Of a stretch of 64,000 bases of DNA, positions 51,110-62,136 are shown piece after piece. Each line of letters begins with the position of its first letter. Position 1 is the first letter of the stretch. Under the pieces are notes generated by a model. The model was not told the origin of the DNA, ran no database searches, and saw nothing but the letters and a program-made list of their open reading frames with translations. A program made the translations under genes and the position numbers. The stretch is from Catenaria anguillulae PL171 (lineage: Eukaryota; Blastocladiomycota; Blastocladiomycetes; Blastocladiales; Catenariaceae). Where the stretch lies: the NCBI GenBank assembly GCA_002102555.1, contig MCFL01000127.1:1-64000 (forward strand), given 5' to 3'.

Positions 51110-51885
51110 ATGTACTCTTCAACACCCTCCGCATCACGGCCAACGTCGTCCGGATCAGCCCCGAGACGATCAAGCTCGACAGCAGGTGCGAGACCACACC
51201 AATCGCCGGCTTCCTCGCCGGCTGTGCTCATGAATGCAACCGAGGTTGCATTCAACAACAAGCTTGATGGAGAGATCCGTGCCCTCAAAAAGAATTTCAT
51301 CGAGGCCATGTCGCAAGCTCGGGTTCGTCTGTCTTGCCCGTCTGCGATGCGTCCCTTGACTTAGGGATCACTCCAGAAACCTTGACATATTCACCTCTTG
51401 GCGTATTAATTAGCTCGGTGGAAAAGACCGACTCGTCCATAGCGCCGACGAAGTGCAACTGCAACATCGAGCCCTGTCAATTGTACCGTTGTCCAAAGTT
51501 TTGCCTTCTTGATCGTCTCTTGTTTTAGTTCCCCATCTCACTGTTCATCGTCCAGCTCAAATCCGCACACTCGCTGACGGCACAAACCCGACAACTCAAA
51601 GAAATCCTGCTGCTCGGCGACACGGCTGCGCGACATGCCCTGCTTGCCCAGCGCGCATCGACCGTAACAGACGCGCATGCGAAAAACTACGACTTGCTTG
51701 TGGCACTGGCACAGGAGGCCACAGAAGCGGCGGCCGAGCTGGATGCATGTTTGTGGGAGCATTGCGACCCGTTACCCGATTTGCCGGCATCGGATGCGCA
51801 CACGGGTACGCTCGGAGGTGCTGCGGGCAGTGAGGAGGAGCAAGAGAGCAAGGCAGAAGACGTGGAGATGGGGAGTGGGGCGTGA
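51110..51885 (+). CDS. MED22: Mediator subunit 22 (three exons)
   Basis: Joining 51110-51322, 51414-51482 and 51556-51885 gives 203 aa. MED22 is a head-module subunit of Mediator that pairs with MED11 to contact RNA polymerase II factors. The match to animal MED22 runs along the helical core: AFNNKLDGEIRALKKNFIEA resembles YNKRLKDDIKSIMDNFTEI; SADEVQLQHRALSI resembles the QDNYEMHVRAANIV block; HSLTAQTRQLKEILLLGD resembles ESLMKLVSDLKQFLILND. The C-terminus is acidic. An ATG at 51230 would give a shorter protein of 163 aa starting MNATEVAFNNKL; the N-terminal 40 Ser/Pro-rich residues are therefore uncertain. Introns are 91 and 73 nt; donors GTTCGT and GTACCG are not ideal. Confidence 0.72.
51323..51413 (+). 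other. Predicted MED22 intron 1, 91 nt
   Basis: Starts GTTCGT and ends AATTAG, phase 0. Chosen because it joins SQAR to LGGKDRLVHSADEVQ, which restores family similarity and removes stops in all frames between. Confidence 0.6.
51483..51555 (+). other. Predicted MED22 intron 2, 73 nt
   Basis: Starts GTACCG and ends GTCCAG, phase 0. An alternative acceptor TTTTAG at 51528 would keep nine more residues and make a 46-nt intron, shorter than others in the window. Confidence 0.5.
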
Positions 51886-54096
51886 TGTGTTGGTATGTAC
51901 TTTACGGTGAGTGATGCTTTTTCAGAAGGCGATGAATCATGATACCCTTGCCTGTGAGTTCCTTCTGCACGTCCCTCGCTTTCTTTGGCTGGCGGGGACA
52001 TTTCTGTACAACCTCGATGCTGATGGAGAGTGCTGCCGTCACCGCACATCAATGCCCTGGAACTCTGCGTTGTTGGAGCAATCGATCCGATCAATCCAAC
52101 CATCTCGCTTGCTTTTCAGGGCAAGATTTGGGTCAACGTTTTCGTTCATGCATGGGCGCCACTCTTGCTTTTGCTTGCCATTTCGCGAAATGAAGGGCAA
52201 AACCACAAACAATAAGCATTCCCGTCTTCATGTCCACCGAGCTGTATCGTCCGGGCGTCCTACTATTACTCGTTCAGTCGCGAACTTGCCGGTAGTAGCA
52301 CCAGCGTCTTTTGTATGGCTTTAGTCCATCTCTACATGTGAATGACCAGATCGGGTTCGACTCCTTCGCGATTGGCTGTTCAACACTGACGCTCACTCAC
52401 TTGGGACTTTGACGTAATGTTTGCGGCGGTGAGGGCCGTATAATGCTGCTGATGTTCTGCATCAGTGATCGGCCAACAACTGCTGCCGTGCATGACACAC
52501 TGCGACCAGGGAAAAGAAGCACCCGTTTGGTCGGCACGATAAAGCGATTTATCCATTCGCGCGAGAGTGGGGAAACTTGGAGAGAGTTTGAGGCAATCTC
52601 TCTCCTGAGGGTGTGCATGAGCTATTGAGTCATGAAGTAAACATTTACTGTACTCGCCAATAACTGGTCTGACTTGCTGGTACGTATGCATGCCGTTGTT
52701 TGACATGATTCCATGATTCGTCCCTTTTTGAGATGTCAGCCTTGCTCCTTCGACGCTGCAAAGCTGCACCGTTTGTCTGTGCCGACTGCCAATCCGCCAT
52801 TTGCCTCCTGCTACTGGCATCCAGCACGCACACCACCAGGCATGTATAGGTAGATACTGGTATCGCAAAGCCAGACTCTCTGTCGAGGCCCCAACGGGTA
52901 TGTAGAGCCGAGCAGTGTGCCGAGCCTTGAGCTACAACCTGATCCGATTACCCGTGCGATGAACTTGCTGGTGTGCCGCTTGTCTGCTGTGCCCAGCGGC
53001 CTGGGATCTCATTCGATTTTGGTCCATTCCAGTCCTCGGAAATCTCTGGAAGGAAGTTGGACAACGTCAGTACTCCGCACTTTGCAGCTCACAACTTGAA
53101 GTCGCAGACGCGTTGGTCCAGGTCTCCACAGTGCCTGTTGCCTGTTGCCGTCGTCGTCATGATTCTGTCATCCCATTGGCCAGTTGGTCATATGGATGCA
53201 TCATTGGCATCGTTCCTCATTCTGCCCCCGCAATCTCAGCGGGGACCGATCATGGCCGGGCGGCCCCCAAACCCGCACTTGACCAAAGCAGGCCAAACAA
53301 TGCAGCACCTCAGCACAACGCACAACGCACAACGCACCAAGCGATCAGAGCATTTCCGTCCTATCTTGCACCCAATGCGGCCATCTCTCAATTCATGATA
53401 GCACTTGACTGACATGCTCATGCATTGCATTTATTGTATTGTATTGACTCCTTTGCTCGTTCCTCCGTGACAAACCGAATCTACCCGAACCGGCACACCC
53501 GATCATGTCAACGGCGCCCACGACACATGACGACATGATGGACCCTTTCTCGCATCGTTGCCGCCGCCGTCCATTACAGCAGCAACCATCGGAACTCAAA
53601 AATCATCTCTCGCTAGCTAGCAGGGCCACTGGATACCCCACACCTCCGCCGTGCGCCGGCGTCGATCCGCCAAGCACCTGATTGTCCTAACACAAGATCA
53701 TCAGCCCGCCGTCATCAGGCTCGGTAGACTTATCACCTTTCAGAGGCCAACTCGTTGCCCTGCCGTTTACTTCCGTCCGGCCGCGCCTGCACGACGGACC
53801 GCTGCGGGAGGTTTCCAGGGATACGGCGGACACTTGGGCTGATTTTGCCACCTTTTTTTGTGGATTAGTGGCAGCGATTCCCGCTCGCTCCTGGTTGCCG
53901 AGTCACGTTCGGGAAGAGTTCAGGGAGCGCCCGAGGAGGTCCGTGACGTTGTTAGAGGGTAGGTGCGTATGTGTGCATTCTGTCTTGGCAGCGAGCATGC
54001 GTGGCTCGTACACTGGAACTCGCCGCCTCAGCGGTGCTAATGGTCAGCGAGATATCATGTACGAGTAGAAAACCAGATCAGACAGCTCCCGGAACA
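51886..54096. other. Gene-poor stretch of about 2.2 kb
   Basis: No open frame here has recognisable motifs, and none exceeds about 160 codons. The longest (52380-52868 minus, 52973-53398 plus) look like chance. GTATTG repeats near 53440 and a purine-poor stretch near 53750 are unremarkable. It may hold a long 5' regulatory region for the electron-transfer gene, a non-coding RNA, or an unrecognised decayed gene. Confidence 0.4.
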
Positions 54097-57000
54097 ATGG
54101 CCTCGGCACCATTCCCTCCTCAGCACCCTCCATCTTGGCCACAGCATCATCGCCTCATTCCTCGCAGACCCCAGCAGCCTCAACAGCAGCCGCCAACACC
54201 ACCTGGCCGTCCACCAACAACAACCACAACTGCCAGATCGCTTCCCTCCTCCACTGCAGTCCCGCCACTCGCGGACCCAGCCGTTCGCGCCGAGCTCGCC
54301 ATTCACGGCTACGCCATGCTTGCCGTCTTCACATTCTTGTTCCCCACCATGGCCTGGCTCATGCGATACGGCAGCGGTCGCCATCGCAAGTCCCCGTCCG
54401 CACGCCCCATATCCCCACGCGGTTCTACGCACAGGCAGCAACGGGGATTGTCGCCGGGCGTCGCAATGTTCCTTCATGCGGGATCGCTCGCCATCTCAAG
54501 TATTGTCACTGCGCTTGCAGCTTGCCTGGTACTCATGAATGGGATTCCTTGCCCGAGCGCACTGCACCGGATCATTGGTCCAACCATTGTTGTTGCCCTG
54601 ATTGGTCAAGTGGTGTTTGGCGTGGTGACCTTTCTAAAAACGGGGCGACATCAACAGCACCAGCGTGTGCAATCGCGAGGCGAGCCATCGCCAATTGTTG
54701 AATGGATTCGCGTCGCGCACAACATTGTTGGCCCACTCATCATATTTTTCGGCTTTATCCAAGTGCCGCTCGGGATCAACATGTTGTATCCCTTCTTTCA
54801 GACACCGCTGGCGCCAATGTATCTCATATACTACGTGGCTGTGGTTTGGTGGTCGGGAGTTGTTGTTGTATCCGAGCGGCGCGGCATCAGGAACAAGAAA
54901 TGGAGTGCCAATTTGGATGCAGGTGGGCAAGGCGCCGGGGTAGATTCGGCGTATGATGGTGGCGATGTTCCGGGCGGAATCGAACTGGTGTCTGGCGAAT
55001 CATCCTCGTCCAAATTGCTGGTGCCCAGTTCGGGGCCCGTACCATCCTCGTCCACTTCCTCGTCGTCGATGCCAGCACGACGGCCGTACCATGATCACGC
55101 GCCCGCTGCCACGTCGTCATCATCGCTGGCACATCCGGTCCATGCATCCTCCTTGGTCTCGCCACTCACCTCCGCTTCGGCAACCACCTTGTCGGCACCA
55201 CATCACCGTCCCGCACACGTGCCGCCAGCGCACAACCCATCACATGCTGCCAAAGTCATTTCGCACGCGCTCTCGCTCGCCTCTCAACAAAATCTCCCGC
55301 GCCTGACATGGTCCGATCTCGACACTTATGTGACCCAGCGTGGCAAGCTATGGGTGATTGGGCCCGGCGGGCTCGTGCTCGACGTGTCGTCATGGATTTC
55401 GACACATCCCGGCGGGCACAAGGTCTTGATAGATGCGCTCGGATGCAACGTATCGGTCGATTTTTTCAACCTGTCCAACTTTGACAAGCAGCGGTTTCGC
55501 GCCTATCCGTCCAAACCAAAGCCGCGCGCTGACGACTACGGGACAGGCGGATCTTTTCGACCTGCAACTACAGACTGGCCTTGTACATCCACCAGCGGCA
55601 TCTGTTCTGAAATAGACCCGGAAACGTGTTCGCCCTCGGTCGCCATTGTCCAGCATCGCGTCACGGCCGACGACTGGAAACACGTGCTGGTTGCTCGGCA
55701 AACCAATGTGCACAGCAAGTCGGCCATTGCCAAACTCGCAGGCATGGCCGTGGCGCTTGTGCCCGAAGTGACGCTCGGCACTTTCAACAAGCTCGAATAC
55801 CGGCGGTACGCCATGACAAGCAAAACCGTGCTTGGCGGATCGCCCAGCTCGGTCAAACTCGGTCGGAAAATGCAACGAGCAACAACGGTCCAGTTTACAT
55901 TCACACTCTTGTACCCAAACGAGACTTATCTCGAGGAACCCACCTTCTTTTTACCCGGGCACGTCATTCAGCTCCGCCTTCGCCTCTCTCCATCGTCATC
56001 CTCGTCCTCCTTGTCTGCATCGCATATCAACCAGCCGCCATTTTGGGTTACGCGCTACTTTACCCCACTTTCGGGCAACATGACCCACTTTTCCATTGCC
56101 GTCAAACTGCAACCGGCGGCCTCATGTCAACACTGCTCGCATCGCTCGAACCTGCGCACCACCGGCAAATCCACATCCGCGGACCTTTTGGCTCGCCACT
56201 CATGAACCCGGCACGGCCCTTGCCCATGGACTCTGGCACCTTTGACCACCTTGTCGTGCTGACTGCTGGGTCGGGCGTGGTGGCCGCCGTGCAGCTGGTC
56301 GCCTGGTACTTTACACAAACCTACTTTGACCTGCGTGTCCGGCCAGGTTACCGACCGCCATCCGCGGCGCGCAATGGCGGTGGTGGCAGCACAACGGGCA
56401 AGGACTTGGACGTTGCCGATGGCGACAAGGTCCTGATTCGATACCCAATGACGGGCGGGTGGGTGTGGGGCACAAATGTGCGCACGGGCGTCGATGGGTA
56501 CATTGCGTTACATGCGCTTGTGCCGTGGATTGGTACGACCCCTAAAGTCACCGTGTGTGTGGGTGAGCGTGGTGGGGTGGACCGGATTGTGGGGCGGGAC
56601 GTGCTTGAGAGTGCGGCGGGGGCGTATCCCGCTCAGGTTCGGGTCGAGTATTTCATTAGCCAGATGCAGGATGCAGGCCATGGGTCAGATCGGGCAGATG
56701 ACAGCGACAGTAATGTAACACCCGGGCGAATGACGCGCGACGCGGTCAAGCACGTGCTCTTGTCGAACGGGTTTCTCGCGGCCCTCGATACTGGCCGGCG
56801 CGCTTGCAAGATCATCATTTGCGGGCCCGAAGGATTTGTGGGCGCATGCTACGAGTGGGTCACGGAATCGGTCGACGACCAGCACGTGTGGGTACTACCT
56901 CCGCACACGTACTTTCACGGGCCGTCGTCATCAACAGCCACGGCAACACAGGGCACCTTGAGCCGCGAGGTCGATGCACGATTTGCTCAAGTCATGTCGC

Positions 57001-57404
57001 CGTCTCCACCCGCAGCGCTCATTCCACCGCGCGCGCCGCTGGCTGTGGGTCCCGGCCCCGTCACCCTCGCGCGAAACACGAGCAACCGCCAAGTCTCGTT
57101 TTCGCCATACACATCGCCGCCACTGTCATCGGCTGGGTCGCCCAACAACACGTCTGCATCGGCGTCGAGCATCATGGTCGTGGGTGCAGACGGGACGCGG
57201 CGCATGTCGTCCTTGGCTGGGCTGGCAATGCGACGCGATCGTGGGTCAAACATGCCCGAGTGGTTGTGTGTTCCGTCGCCAGTGGCGGCAGCGGGGACGT
57301 TGAGTAGCGGATCGCTGCATCGAGAACGAGAGAGGGAACGCGAGGGACGACAACAAGGTGGGGCGACATCGGCGCGGTTTGTCGGCGGAACGGGTGGGCG
57401 GTAA
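54097..57404 (+). CDS. Cytochrome b561 / cytochrome b5 / SH3-like / FAD-NAD reductase fusion, one frame break
   Basis: A membrane electron-transfer protein of about 1,100 aa. Residues 65-275 form a b561-like core of helices with His in IHGYAML, FLHAGSL, LHRIIGP and AHNIVGP, the expected four haem ligands. Residues 405-480 form a cytochrome b5-like domain with HPGG, but no second haem His is visible after SVDFFN. A ferredoxin-reductase-like module follows: RYFTPLSG for FAD, GGLMSTLLASL, RGPFGSP, VVLTAGSGVVAAVQ for NAD(P), and IIICGPEGFVG. Between the last two lies an SH3-like segment (DGDKVLIRYP, GGWVWGTN, GVDGYIALHALVP). At about 56114 the frame changes by one base within QP-GGLMS, in a G run; a deletion or sequencing error is likely. 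It would pass electrons from NAD(P)H across a membrane, perhaps for metal reduction. Confidence 0.72.
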
Positions 57405-57681
57405 GATCTTTACTTTACAGTAACTCGCGTCGTTTTCAGCGTTACACGTGTCAGTGTCAAAGTTTTCAATTTTTGTAATTTTTTTTTTTGGTCATATCCA
57501 GCGTGCTTTTCCTCCTACGTACCACCTACCAGTGTTTTGCATTGTGCCTTTTTTGCGTTTTGCACTGCCGCTCCATGTTCTCTTTTGACTTTTGACTGGC
57601 AGTTTCTGGTTCATCCAAAGCAATGGCACATTACAAATACACGGTCCTTGAAGGAAACGTCACGTGTATTGCCATGCTCAT
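57405..57681. other. Intergenic between convergent genes
   Basis: Contains a T-tract at 57480-57489. No gene recognised. Confidence 0.4.
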
Positions 57682-59136
57682 TTACTGCCTGCCGCCTTCG
57701 AGCACTGCCGTCGCCATCACGACTGCTCCAGCTGCAGACCTGCTCGTTTTCGTGCTGCCAACCCCACTCGCCTCCATCTCCTCCTTCATGACTTCCAACT
57801 CTGGCTGGTGCACCTCACCCGGCCCATGTCCCAACCGCGTCCCGGCGGTCCACGACCCAATCCCGCTGACGCTCCCTCTGTGCCCAAGACCTCCCTCATC
57901 CTCCTCGTCGCCCTGAAACCCGGGTGTTGCGGCTGTCAGCCGACTCTGTCGTCGATGGTGCTTGTGCTTTGCAAACTTGAGCAGCCGTTCAAAGCTTGAC
58001 TCAAACGCCAGGCAGCATGCGTTGACGAGGGCGTTGACTGGACTACGGCGAACGCGTGGGAAGATTGGAAAAAGGGTGGCGGTGAGGCCAATGGACCAGA
58101 GAATGATGATGCCAATGGTCAGGATGGTGAATGAGGTAGAGAGCGGGTAGCTGAGTTGGCTCCGGGACATTGCGTGGGTCGACGGCGAGCGCGAGAGGAG
58201 GGATTTTGAACGAGCACGAAGAGCAGCCAGGTGCGATAAGCTCAATGATGCGGCGGCTATCATGGAGGGGGATGCGGCGGTAGATGAAGATCGGGTGGGA
58301 GATTGTTGGTGGATGGCCGACGTGGGATGGATGAGCGGTGCGGTACTTGAAGGGGTTGTCGTCGTCCCAATACCGTTGCTCATGATGGATGGTCGATGCT
58401 CGATTGTGGAAATGGACTGCTGCCGTGTTGATCCGGAAACTGTGGACCCCGGCGACGACGGCAGCGATCCCGACGACGCATGGTTTCCGCGCTGCACGTT
58501 GACAGACAATGCCCACGATGATGAAAACATGATGAGCAACGGCATGGTCGCCATAAACGCCACCACGGGCGGTGGCATATACAGGACCGTCAGCCAGTCT
58601 TGAATCGTTGTTTTCGATCCAGCGGCAACCATGGTGATGGTCGTGTATGCGACACCGCCTTCCATCACGACAAACGACACCACACACGTCCGAAATGCCG
58701 TACTGAGCAGCCTTTCCCGCTTGACGTGCTCGCGAGCAATAATGACGGCACACCGCTGACAGGTTGCATACGTCTGCAGCGGGAGAGCGGCAATGATGGA
58801 CAACATGAAGATGACGCGAACCAGCACAAAGTCCACAAGGTGCGTTGCTTGGTACAAGATGACCCATTGAATGACATTACTGGCCGCATCCACTGCGCCA
58901 AGGACGGCAGCAAAGAACAAAAGGCGACATCGCATCGTCATGAAGCGAATGGCCGAGTCGCTCGCCATGAACTGGTGGCCCAGCTGTTCGGCAAACGCTC
59001 GTCGAAACAGGCCAAGGGCAAATGCCACAGAGATCACACATGCAATGGAGGAGACAATGATCGAGTTGAGGCATGTTTGCTCATCGACGTAGCGGATAAG
59101 TGTTGGCGGGGGCGAGGTTGCGTTGGGGGTTGTCAT
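57682..59136 (-). CDS. Seven-helix membrane protein, receptor-like, family member 1
   Basis: A 484-aa protein with seven hydrophobic segments, at about 24-45, 70-95, 103-125, 145-172, 183-208, 340-362 and 375-392, and a long Ser-rich loop between the sixth and the fifth. Family marks shared with the next three genes are SAIRFMTMRCRLLFF before helix 2, TCQRCAVIIA after helix 3, LSYPLSTSF before helix 6 and FESSFERLLKFA after helix 7. Topology and the large third inner loop suit a G-protein-coupled receptor, but no class motif (for example DRY or NPxxY) is visible, so the label is tentative. Start at the ATG at 59136. Confidence 0.7.
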   Translation of the reverse strand: MTTPNATSPPPTLIRYVDEQTCLNSIIVSSIACVISVAFALGLFRRAFAEQLGHQFMASDSAIRFMTMRCRLLFFAAVLGAVDAASNVIQWVILYQATHLVDFVLVRVIFMLSIIAALPLQTYATCQRCAVIIAREHVKRERLLSTAFRTCVVSFVVMEGGVAYTTITMVAAGSKTTIQDWLTVLYMPPPVVAFMATMPLLIMFSSSWALSVNVQRGNHASSGSLPSSPGSTVSGSTRQQSISTIEHRPSIMSNGIGTTTTPSSTAPLIHPTSAIHQQSPTRSSSTAASPSMIAAASLSLSHLAALRARSKSLLSRSPSTHAMSRSQLSYPLSTSFTILTIGIIILWSIGLTATLFPIFPRVRRSPVNALVNACCLAFESSFERLLKFAKHKHHRRQSRLTAATPGFQGDEEDEGGLGHRGSVSGIGSWTAGTRLGHGPGEVHQPELEVMKEEMEASGVGSTKTSRSAAGAVVMATAVLEGGRQ

Positions 59137-59372
59137 AGTGGAGCGGGCGGATGAATGCGTATAGTCCGCCGTTTGATCAATTTCGGTACTTCGAAGTGTT
59201 GCATTCTATCATTTTTGTTGGGACAGTCTTTTGAGCTGATGTTATGACACTGTGAACGCGGACAGTGCGAACATTAGCTGTGGCTATCACAGGTCCTTGG
59301 CCCTTGCCTTGAGCTCACGTGTCAAGAAACGATTTATATACTTTGTTGACAACACAAATCTTGCGCACATTA

Positions 59373-60616
59373 TCATGGCTCCTCCGCCTCAAAATGACTG
59401 GTGATTTCCGTCTCAATGATTGGTTGAGGCGAATACACAACGTTCGGGACGTTTGTCCGCGCAGACCCCATGGCAGGTCGGGGAGGTATGGCCGATGCTC
59501 CAGGGTCAAACATGGTTGTGTCCATATCACGAGGCAACTTTTGGTCCGCTGCAGATTGCTTTTTTCTCGCCTGTTGTCGGCTCGCGAGCTGCAACAACTT
59601 TTCGAACCCTGCCTCGGTACACACACCAAGGGTTGCAATCAAGTTGACAACCGTGTACGTCCGCGCATGGCCCACAAATGAGCCCATGGCAAAGAAGATA
59701 AGGGTGAGGCACCACAGAGTCGACAGGGTAATGGATAAAATCACGAATGTGGATGACAATGGGTAGCGAAGCTGAGCCGATGCGATCTGATACGATCCTG
59801 ATCTGTGTTCGCTGCTTGGGGCTGAGGTCGAGACAGCCGATGCAGCAATCGACGCTGAAGTGTTTGATGTCGGGAGGGTAACCCTTGGAGCAGACACGTT
59901 CAACCCGCCCGCGGACCTTCCGTGCACAGCCAATGAAACTGCGGTCGCCATTCGACCAAACTTGCTCGACGTTCGCTTTGCTCGCTTGCGGCAAACCATT
60001 GTTGAGAGCGCCCACATGGAAGAGCACACAATCATGAGCGGGAGGATTGCAACAGCAAAGGCAATCGAATTGGGAATGTATAGAGTTGTGACCCACTTGA
60101 CGAGGTCTGCGCGCGGCCCTTCATTGTACAGTTCCACAGTGGCCCAAATGCTGGCCGTTTCCAGAATGATAACAATGACAATCGCGATGGCCTGTGATGC
60201 TCGAATCAATCGTAGCCGGACCTCGGGTCGTTGAGAGACAATCATGGCAGAGCGTTGGACAGCAGCTACGGCAATCATTGGACCAGACGGTGGGAATGTC
60301 GCCAAATATACAAGTCGATTGGCCAGAACATTGGCCGTCTTGTATTCCCGAAGGCTCGAAAAGTGGGCAATGTTGCTCAGTGCATCGATCAAGAGTAGGA
60401 GATTTGCAAAGAAGAGCAGCCGACATCGAGAGCTCATGACCCGGATGGCTGAATCCATGGAGATGAAGCGGCCAAACGATCCTGGAAATGCGCGGCGTAC
60501 AAGGACAGCCGCAGCCCCAACATTGATGAAGGCAGTCGTGACGGACACCCAAGCGATGCACTGAGAACAGCATCTTCAAGTGCGCGGACTCCTTGATTGC
60601 TTGGGTTGACTGACAT
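59373..60616 (-). CDS. Seven-helix membrane protein, member 2, probable frame break near the start
   Basis: From about 60548 to 59373 one frame reads a family member: SAIRVMSSRCRLLFF, VQRSAMIVSQ, QLRYPLSSTF and EAGFEKLLQLA, with helices 2-7 intact. The N-terminus of that frame starts with GTG, not ATG. The family start (MSVNPSNQGVRALEDAVLS) is at the ATG at 60616 in another frame, and the two join at about 60560, where one base seems missing between AVLS and CIAWVSVTTAF. So the gene may be a recent pseudogene or carry a sequencing error. The second to last loop is again Ser-rich. Sits 236 bp from member 1 on the same strand. Confidence 0.65.
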
Positions 60617-60809
60617 GGTGCTGGGCTACGGTTGTGTTCTGTGTGCTTTCTTGATTAATTACGCATTCGAGACTTGTGCCCACCATTTTCATCAACATCT
60701 TGCTGCGAACAAGGCTTCATGATGACAGTGCCGACCGTGCCGAAATCTCACACGAGGATCACTAAGAATCCAATGTTAAGGTTTCCCCGTGTGTATTTTC
60801 AATGAAGTG

Positions 60810-61910
60810 TTACAAGGGTTGTCCCGTGGTCGTGATCCCAAACGTATATGTGTCAGCATTTTGCTGGATGGCTGCTTGTCGGCGATTGGCTTTGCGGACC
60901 AAGTACTCAAAACTCGTCTCGACTGCGATACCGAATGCCGCACAAATGTTCATGATGGCATTGCTCCGAAGCTTGCCAATAGCTGTACCGGACGCTGCAC
61001 AGTACATGACGAGGATCCACAGACATATGTTGGCGACGGACAAGAACACGAATGTCGTGGAAAGCGGATACGACAGCTGCCCTCCTTGTCCTCCAGATTG
61101 TCGTGTCTTGATTTTGGCCAAGCTTGCAACCGATGGTTTGCGAACAAATGCCAGTGATGGCTGATGGCTTTTCGCTGCTGGATCCTGAATGACAGCACCG
61201 CCCGACGAGCTGTCGCTTGGCTTTGACTGGACGGACACGGAACCGGTTCCGGCAGAACTAGCTTCAACTTGGTCGGATGATGGATGTTGACCCTTTGAAG
61301 CGTTCCGTCGCACCGACGATGAAAGTGCCCATCCCGATGCCACGACAGCCAAGAGAGGGTATCCGGCAATGGACCAAGAGACATAAACTGGAATGTAGGC
61401 TGTGTTAAACCATTGAAGTGCGGAAGCGTTACTGCTCGCCATACTCGCAAGAACCCCAGCGCCACCACTCACCGTCGCAACGACGATGACCACACATGCG
61501 ACTTTGGAGATTTTGATCAACCGTTTCTGCCTCTCTGGGTACTTTGAAATGATAACGGCACATCGCTGGCACGTCCCGTGCGTCAAAAGAGGGGCCGTCA
61601 ATGGAAATGACAGCAAGTAGATGATGCGGGCAATGACGAACGAGTAGGACGTTCGATACCGCCAAGAGTGGTAGAAATGGGCCATGTTATTGCTTGCATC
61701 GACAAGCAAAAGAGCGGATGCGATAAGCAGGAGTTGGCATCGGCGGCTCATGAAGCGGATCGTTGAGTCGTCCGCAATAAAGCGCTTGGGAAACGCCCGC
61801 CTGAACAGTGCGATGCAGTTTCCCACGGAAACCAAGGTAGATAGTGCGAGGACGACAATTGTGTTGATGGCGGTCGCATCGTCCAATAAGGTAGGGCTGC
61901 TAGAATTCAT
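60810..61910 (-). CDS. Seven-helix membrane protein, member 3
   Basis: A 366-aa protein and the most compact intact member. It shows STIRFMSRRCQLLLI, TCQRCAVIIS, LSYPLSTTF and ETSFEYLVRKA, with seven hydrophobic segments. The frame stays open upstream to about 62225 but that part has no family similarity; the ATG at 61910 (MNSSSPTLLDDATA) gives the same N-terminal length before helix 1 as member 1. The third loop is shorter than in member 1. Function is not known; the pattern suits a signalling receptor. Confidence 0.7.
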   Translation of the reverse strand: MNSSSPTLLDDATAINTIVVLALSTLVSVGNCIALFRRAFPKRFIADDSTIRFMSRRCQLLLIASALLLVDASNNMAHFYHSWRYRTSYSFVIARIIYLLSFPLTAPLLTHGTCQRCAVIISKYPERQKRLIKISKVACVVIVVATVSGGAGVLASMASSNASALQWFNTAYIPVYVSWSIAGYPLLAVVASGWALSSSVRRNASKGQHPSSDQVEASSAGTGSVSVQSKPSDSSSGGAVIQDPAAKSHQPSLAFVRKPSVASLAKIKTRQSGGQGGQLSYPLSTTFVFLSVANICLWILVMYCAASGTAIGKLRSNAIMNICAAFGIAVETSFEYLVRKANRRQAAIQQNADTYTFGITTTGQPL

Positions 61911-62136
61911 TTTGATTGCTTTCTGCGCCAAGTGCCGAGTGGTCGGGCAACGCTTCAGCTTCGTACATCGAAATGTGGTTTCCTTGAGACTTGGTGCATG
62001 ACATTCTCTTGTCCGCAACAACACAGAAGAAAGCTTCGCTGAGGACTCTGAGGCATGGTTGTTCGCATTGGCATTGAATCTCATTATGGTGTCGAACAAT
62101 TCAGGGAAATCTCTTGTCGTTGTGAAGCATCCAACC

